DNA from: Ktedonobacter racemifer DSM 44963
Lineage (GTDB): Bacteria; Chloroflexota; Ktedonobacteria; Ktedonobacterales; Ktedonobacteraceae
NCBI RefSeq assembly: GCF_000178855.1
Contig: NZ_ADVG01000001.1
Span: 3,633,481-3,697,480, forward strand
Direction: 5' to 3'
Length of the DNA: 64,000 nucleotides
Shown: positions 59,855 to 64,000 of the stretch, piece by piece
How the letters are laid out: each line of letters begins with the position of its first letter
How positions within the stretch are numbered: the stretch's first letter is position 1
Made by a program: the position numbers and the translations under genes
Notes under the pieces: generated by a model
The model's input: only the letters and a program-made list of their open reading frames with translations
Databases searched by the model: none
Told to the model about the DNA's origin: nothing

Positions 59855-60157
59855 GTTTTTCCTCCAGCGGAAAAATGGCAGGGAGTGCGCCGCTGCACTC
59901 CCATACACACATGATAGACATTCTCCAGCACAGACCGCTCTACCGCTGCCATGTCCCTCAGTACCCCTATGGAAGCGCAGTGAAAACAGCCACTGCGGGG
60001 CGGCACAATTCCCCTGTTACTTCCTATCCGAAACCCTGCGCGCTTGCCGTGCCACCGCTTGCCCCAGATGGGGGTCAGGTGGTCCCCGAATGGAGGCGAA
60101 GCGCTAGTCACCCCCATTCGGGAACAAGCGATAGGACGCTGATTTCGGAATAAGAAT
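59855..60157. other. Gap between secY and adk, 303 bp
   Basis: It is occupied mainly by the degenerate three-way-junction repeat at 60028-60148. secY and adk are usually almost adjacent, so the repeat may have expanded the gap. Confidence 0.6.
60028..60148 (+). repeat. Three-way-junction repeat, expanded degenerate copy 6
   Basis: P1 CCGAAA/TTTCGG. P2 GCGC...GCGCT with several added hairpins (CCACC...GGTGG and CCCC...GGGG). P3 is disrupted. Its size resembles copy 2. Confidence 0.6.
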
Positions 60158-61489
60158 TTAAGACAGGAAACCCGAATAGTTACGCATTACCATCTGGGCC
60201 TCAAGCTGTCTCACGGTATCCAGAACGACACCGACTACAATCAGTAGCGAAGCACTTCCAAGCAACTGGTTGCCACCAACGCTTGCGAAAAAGGGTAGAA
60301 CAGCTATAATGCCCAGGAACAACGCACCTGCCAATGTAATGCGATTGAGAATCGCGAACAGGTAGTCGCTCGTAGGCTGACCGGGCCGGTAGCCCGGGAT
60401 GAATGCGCCCTGCTTTTGCAGGTTCTCCGGTATATTTTGCTGCTGCCACATAACGTAGGCATAGAAGTAGGTGAACGCGACGACCAGCACAAAGTAGATC
60501 GCCCAGTACCACCATAGCTTCGGGTTGACCAGGTAGGTCGAAACCCACACAGCACTATCGCGCAACCAGGGTGTGGTGCTCGAGGTCAGGTACTGCGAGA
60601 TAACCGACGGGAAGAGCATCATTGACTGCGCGAAGATCAGCGGGATCATACCCGCGCTATTGACCTGCATCGGAATGTAGGTTGTCTGCGCGGAACCAAC
60701 CAGCATATTACGCCCGACCATACGCTTGGTTGGATACTGCACGGGTACGCGACGCTGTCCCAGATAAATGTAGACAATGCCGACAATGGTAATCAGGCCG
60801 ATCAGCAGGAACACGCCGATGCTGACGATACCGCTACCATTACCACCACCAGAGGTCGCGGAGACATAGCCCTGCTGGACTGTCTGACCCAGGCGGCTCA
60901 CAATATTACCAAAGATGACCAGCGAAATACCATTACCGATACCGTTCTCTGTGATCAACTCACCAATCCAGACCAGGATCATAACACCGGCGGTCAGGGT
61001 GATGAGGATTGCGAACGATTCGAGGGCGTATTTTGGATCGACCAGGCTGAAGTTTGTCAATACGTGCTGATTCTGGTACAGCGCGCACTGGCCGAATGCC
61101 TGCAAAAAGGCAAGAGGAACAGCGATCATGCGAGTAATCTGGCTGGTGCGCAGGCGACCCGCCTCACCCTGCATGGCCAGGTTCTGCAAGGCCGGAATGA
61201 TGGGTTGCAGCAACTGCATGACGATGGTAGCGGTGATATACGGGTAGACGCTCAGAGCCACAATGGAGAACGTCTGCAACGAACCACCAGAGAACACATC
61301 GAGTAGACCCAAGAGCTGGCCGACGTTTTTGCCGCTGTTGAAGAGACTAACCAGGGCTTGATGCTCGGTGCCTGTAAGAGGAATGGTGATGTGGGCCAAA
61401 ATACGGACCACGATCAGCATTGCCAACGTAAAGAGTATTTTATTGCGCAAATCGGGAACAGTCCAGATACTACGCAGCTTTTCCCACAT
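60158..61489 (-). CDS. secY: Preprotein translocase subunit SecY
   Basis: The 443-residue protein has ten transmembrane helices forming the Sec channel. 'GLLDVFSGGSLQTFSIVALSV' (plug region), 'GIGNGISLVIFGNIVSRL' and 'PIKVNSAGMIPLIF'-type sequence ('PMQVNSAGMIPLIFAQSMM') are family landmarks. AAGGAGG precedes ATG 61489. It sits after rplO in the standard spc order. Confidence 0.97.
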   Translation of the reverse strand: MWEKLRSIWTVPDLRNKILFTLAMLIVVRILAHITIPLTGTEHQALVSLFNSGKNVGQLLGLLDVFSGGSLQTFSIVALSVYPYITATIVMQLLQPIIPALQNLAMQGEAGRLRTSQITRMIAVPLAFLQAFGQCALYQNQHVLTNFSLVDPKYALESFAILITLTAGVMILVWIGELITENGIGNGISLVIFGNIVSRLGQTVQQGYVSATSGGGNGSGIVSIGVFLLIGLITIVGIVYIYLGQRRVPVQYPTKRMVGRNMLVGSAQTTYIPMQVNSAGMIPLIFAQSMMLFPSVISQYLTSSTTPWLRDSAVWVSTYLVNPKLWWYWAIYFVLVVAFTYFYAYVMWQQQNIPENLQKQGAFIPGYRPGQPTSDYLFAILNRITLAGALFLGIIAVLPFFASVGGNQLLGSASLLIVVGVVLDTVRQLEAQMVMRNYSGFLS

Positions 61490-61680
61490 GGGAGCCTCCT
61501 TCCGGCTTTCAATCCTCCCGCATTGCTATACAAGGCTCCAAGACTCTATCTCGACTCTATCTCTAAAGCCTCAATATATCGGCTCTAAAGCCTCAATATA
61601 TCGGGAGTCTTGCATAGATGGAGAGGAATGAAGGACAGACTCTCAAGTAACCGCTGCCACGGGGCAGGGGTCGTGGGGGA

Positions 61681-62220
61681 TTACTCCCCCGCGCCCTGCT
61701 CTGTTGCAGACTTCTCATCTTTACGACGCTTCGTCTTCTCGTACACTTTGCGCTCGATAATTTCAATACGACCACCGGCCGCCTCGATCTTCTCTTTCGC
61801 GCTCGCCGAGAATTTGTGCGCGCGGACAGTCAGCGCGCGGTCGATCTCGCCATCGCCCAGCACCTTGATCAGGCCGCGAGCCTGCGCAGGGATGAGCAGC
61901 CCCTTCTCAACCATGGCCTCAGGAGTAACCTGAGTGTCGGCTTTGAAGTGAGCGAGATCAATAACATTAATTATAGTATAGTCATCACGGAAAAGGGGAT
62001 TCTGATTCCCCAGACCACGAAGGAAGGGTAAGCGCTTTGAAAGGCGAGTCTGACCGCCGTTAAATGCGCGATGGACGCGCCCGCCAGTGCGAGCTTTCTG
62101 ACCCTTAGTACCACGACCAGCGGTCTTACCACGACCGGAGCCGTGCCCGCGACCGAGGCGCTTCTCAGTCTTATGCGAACCTGGAGCAGGCTGCAAATTG
62201 GAAAGGTTAATTTGACTCAC
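61681..62220 (-). CDS. rplO: Ribosomal protein uL15
   Basis: The 179-residue protein has the glycine-rich basic N-terminal extension ('KRLGRGHGSGRGKTAGRGTK') and globular domain of L15. A charged C-terminal tail of about 25 residues ending in TEQGAGE is longer than usual. Its ATG overlaps the rpmD stop codon (ATGA). Confidence 0.96.
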   Translation of the reverse strand: MSQINLSNLQPAPGSHKTEKRLGRGHGSGRGKTAGRGTKGQKARTGGRVHRAFNGGQTRLSKRLPFLRGLGNQNPLFRDDYTIINVIDLAHFKADTQVTPEAMVEKGLLIPAQARGLIKVLGDGEIDRALTVRAHKFSASAKEKIEAAGGRIEIIERKVYEKTKRRKDEKSATEQGAGE

Positions 62221-62402
62221 TCTGCAATCTCCTCAACCTGCACTAGATGATTGACTTTGCGAATCATGCCACGCACCGCAGGCTGGTCGTTATGCTCAAC
62301 GATCTGGTGCAGCTTGCGCAGCCCCAGAGCGCGGACGGTATCTTTCTGATCCTGCGCGTAACCGATTGAACTCTTTACCCATTTTACGCGTAATTTAGCC
62401 AT
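62217..62402 (-). CDS. rpmD: Ribosomal protein uL30
   Basis: The 61-residue protein has the L30 ferredoxin-like fold: 'LRVKWVKSSIGYAQDQKDTV' and 'ALGLRKLHQIVEHND'. It overlaps rplO by 4 nt and follows rpsE by 9 bp. Confidence 0.96.
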   Translation of the reverse strand: MAKLRVKWVKSSIGYAQDQKDTVRALGLRKLHQIVEHNDQPAVRGMIRKVNHLVQVEEIAE

Positions 62403-62411
62403 TGCTTACTC

Positions 62412-63113
62412 CTATCGACGGCGCTCACCGCCGCCACCGCGGCGCTCACCGCCACCGCCACGACGATCACCGCCGCCACGACGATCACCGCCGCCACGAC
62501 GACCTGCTGCTGCTGCGCGACTCTCACGCGCCTCTTCCTCACGTGCCGCACGAGCGGCCGCAGCCTGCTCAGCCGCGGCTGCCGTCGCGGCTGCCATCTG
62601 CTCGGCGCGCTTCTTGCCAAGCAGCTCAACTACGGTCTTCCCACGACGTGCCGCCTCGGCATCGGGGGAGCGCAGTTCGCGTAACGCCTTGACGCATGCC
62701 TGAACGGTGTTTGCCTTGTTAGTGCTTCCCAGCGTCTTGGTCAGGATATCGCGGACGCCCGCGGCCTCCATGACAGCGCGGACCGCACCACCGGCGATAA
62801 CGCCCGTACCAGGGGCTGCCGGTTTGAGCAGCACCTCAGACGCGCCAAAGTTCGTCTTCACCAGGTAAGGAATGGTTGTGCCAGAGAGAGGCACCTCAAT
62901 CAGGTGCTTCTTCGCGTCTTCCACTGCCTTGCGAATCGCCTCAGTGTACTCAGCTGCCTTACCGAAACCATACCCAACAAAACCATTGCGATCACCGACA
63001 ACCACCAGGGCACGAATGCTGAAGCGTCGGCCACCCTTCACCACCTTGGAGACGCGGCTGACCTCAACCACGGTCTCTTCAAGGTTCAGTTTTGAAGCAT
63101 CAATTCTTGCCAT
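62412..63113 (-). CDS. rpsE: Ribosomal protein uS5 with RGG-repeat tail
   Basis: Residues 1-165 form normal S5 ('VSKVVKGGRRFSIRALVVVG', 'GTGVIAGGAVRAVMEAAGV'). Residues 166-203 are an Ala/Glu helix. Residues 204-233 are repeats of Arg-Arg-Gly-Gly-Gly with Asp or Glu, encoded by tandem DNA repeats at about 62424-62503. Normal S5 ends near residue 165, so this RNA-binding-like tail is an addition. The start at 63113 follows GAGGAG. Confidence 0.95.
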   Translation of the reverse strand: MARIDASKLNLEETVVEVSRVSKVVKGGRRFSIRALVVVGDRNGFVGYGFGKAAEYTEAIRKAVEDAKKHLIEVPLSGTTIPYLVKTNFGASEVLLKPAAPGTGVIAGGAVRAVMEAAGVRDILTKTLGSTNKANTVQACVKALRELRSPDAEAARRGKTVVELLGKKRAEQMAAATAAAAEQAAAARAAREEEARESRAAAAGRRGGGDRRGGGDRRGGGGERRGGGGERRR

Positions 63114-63160
63114 AATACTCCTCATGCCTCTTTGAAAGGCTTATTGGCTCTCTCGTGGCC

Positions 63161-63715
63161 CTAGAAATCCAGTCCCGCTTCACGAGCGCCTTCAGCAAGC
63201 GCCGCGACTCTGCCGTGATAGGCATAGCCACCGCGATCGAAGACAACCTGCTTAACACCTTTTTCCTGCGCTCGCTGGGCCACCAGCTTCCCAACCTCGT
63301 GCGCCAGGGAGACCCTCCGATTGCTCAAGATGCTCGCCAGCTTCTCGGTCTGGCTCTTCTTCTCTTTTTTCGGAGCTTCGGCCACAGCGGCGGCACGGCC
63401 ACCTTTAGCGGCTTTCTTCCCTTTGGCGGGAGCAGCTTCTTCCACAACCTCTTCTACTGCGACGGGCGCGCTCTCGGTCTGGACAGCCTGTTTGTGCTGC
63501 TCAGTAGTGACCGGCTTAAAGTCCCGCAGGCTCTCGTCCAGAGTAGAAGCCGAGACCAGGGTCTTGCCCGTGGTATCGTCAATAATCTGCGCGTAGATAT
63601 GCCGCCCACTGCGGAATACGTTCAAACGTGGGCGCAGTTCTGAGCCTTCAAGGTGGCGTCGAATTCGCTGGTGCCGCCGCAGCCTTGCTTGATTTGCATG
63701 AAATTGTTTAATCAT
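63161..63715 (-). CDS. rplR: Ribosomal protein uL18 with central insertion
   Basis: The 184-residue protein starts at ATG 63715 (MIKQFHANQARLRRHQRIRR). The 5S-rRNA-binding core is split: residues 1-65 ('RPRLNVFRSGRHIYAQIIDD') and 139-184 ('VVFDRGGYAYHGRVAALAEG') match normal L18 of about 120 residues. Between them an Ala/Lys/Glu-rich segment of about 70 residues is inserted. It is the first recognisable gene of the block in this window; rplF is not within the next 285 bp. Confidence 0.93.
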   Translation of the reverse strand: MIKQFHANQARLRRHQRIRRHLEGSELRPRLNVFRSGRHIYAQIIDDTTGKTLVSASTLDESLRDFKPVTTEQHKQAVQTESAPVAVEEVVEEAAPAKGKKAAKGGRAAAVAEAPKKEKKSQTEKLASILSNRRVSLAHEVGKLVAQRAQEKGVKQVVFDRGGYAYHGRVAALAEGAREAGLDF

Positions 63716-63889
63716 TGTCCGTGAACAGAAGATCCATATTCTCTGCTCTCCCATTACCGGGAGGACACAGGAAAACGTCCTCTGCTCATCCCCTTTCTGC
63801 AAAATGCGCGATTGAGGGACTTGGAATACGTGGTCGGCACTACGTCTCCCGGGTTCAGCCCTCGCGTCGCGTCTTTATGTCTTGCCATA

Positions 63890-63937
63890 CAATCGTGTGA
63901 GTGAAAGCTAGCCGCTGCGAAGCGGCATTCACGATTG
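63890..63937 (+). repeat. Three-way-junction repeat, copy 7 (divergent P1)
   Basis: P1 CAATCGTG/CACGATTG. P2 AGT-GAAA-GCT. P3 GCCGCT-GCGA-AGCGGC. Junction TG, A, ATT. P1 is unrelated in sequence to the other copies, but pairing and junction bases are kept. Confidence 0.7.
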
Positions 63938-64000
63938 CTTTTTCATGACTTGATAAGAGACCGTCGAAAGATAGTATAAAGCAGTCGTAAACACTATGCC

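Overview
The window most resembles a Ktedonobacteria (Chloroflexota) chromosome. The grounds are moderate GC, several Hanks-type Ser/Thr kinases, LuxR-type regulators, a translin homologue, GT-C mannosyltransferase-like membrane proteins, ribosomal proteins swollen by low-complexity segments, and many long intergenic palindromes. This is an inference from gene content; no 16S gene or other marker was searched.

Layout. 1-1.2 kb: the 3' part of a tyrosine integrase, probably the edge of an integrated element lying to the left. 1.2-7.3 kb: small conserved proteins, a MenA/UbiA prenyltransferase, a translin-family protein, a SUI1/YciH-like factor and an M19 dipeptidase. 7.5-14.4 kb: signalling genes, namely two membrane Ser/Thr kinases, an HD hydrolase, a NarL/LuxR response regulator and a GAF-GAF-DHp-LuxR protein that has no ATPase domain. 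14.4-19 kb: nrdA-nrdB, with tandem NrdR boxes, a long leader ending in a terminator hairpin, and an NrdB carrying Phe at the radical-tyrosine position (class Ic type). 19.6-23.7 kb: a CoA-transferase A/B, enoyl-CoA hydratase and thiolase cluster that looks catabolic. 23.8-34.2 kb: NUDIX, PIG-V-like mannosyltransferase, RNase Y, PHP phosphoesterase, biotin carboxylase, a HAMP/MCP-like receptor and a SpoU methyltransferase. 34.3-43.8 kb: rpmI-rplT, a GT-C glycosyltransferase, rpsF-ssb-rpsR, a parvulin isomerase, hemW and recJ. 43.9-49.6 kb: amino-acid and peptide genes (glutamate dehydrogenase, OppA-type lipoprotein, arginase, branched-chain aminotransferase). 49.6-51.8 kb: a decayed ISL3-type insertion with an 8-bp target duplication that splits a small ORF, plus a second transposase remnant. 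52.5-63.7 kb: a minus-strand ribosomal/transcription block in the order rplR-rpsE-rpmD-rplO-secY-adk-infA-rpmJ-rpsM-rpsK-rpsD-rpoA-rplQ-truA-rplM-rpsI. It has no map gene between adk and infA; a 940-bp repeat-rich gap lies there instead.

The least explained material is between genes. (1) One family is a compact three-way-junction element (P1-TG-P2-A-P3-RTT-P1') with at least seven copies; GNRA loops recur and the paired stems change while pairing is kept. (2) A second family consists of 27-37 bp near-perfect or perfect palindromes, many with a GGTGTGG-type core. Several carry a covarying mini-hairpin with a GCA loop on one side. They occur at gene ends, between divergent genes and upstream of genes, so they are not simply terminators. 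(3) Two further inverted-repeat families (TGTAGGG/CCCTACA arms; GACGCTGCTGAAG arms) also occur. Ordinary T-tract terminators are separate from these.

Most coding sequences are well supported by family motifs. Start sites were adjusted where a Shine-Dalgarno sequence clearly favoured an internal codon, including GTG and TTG starts.
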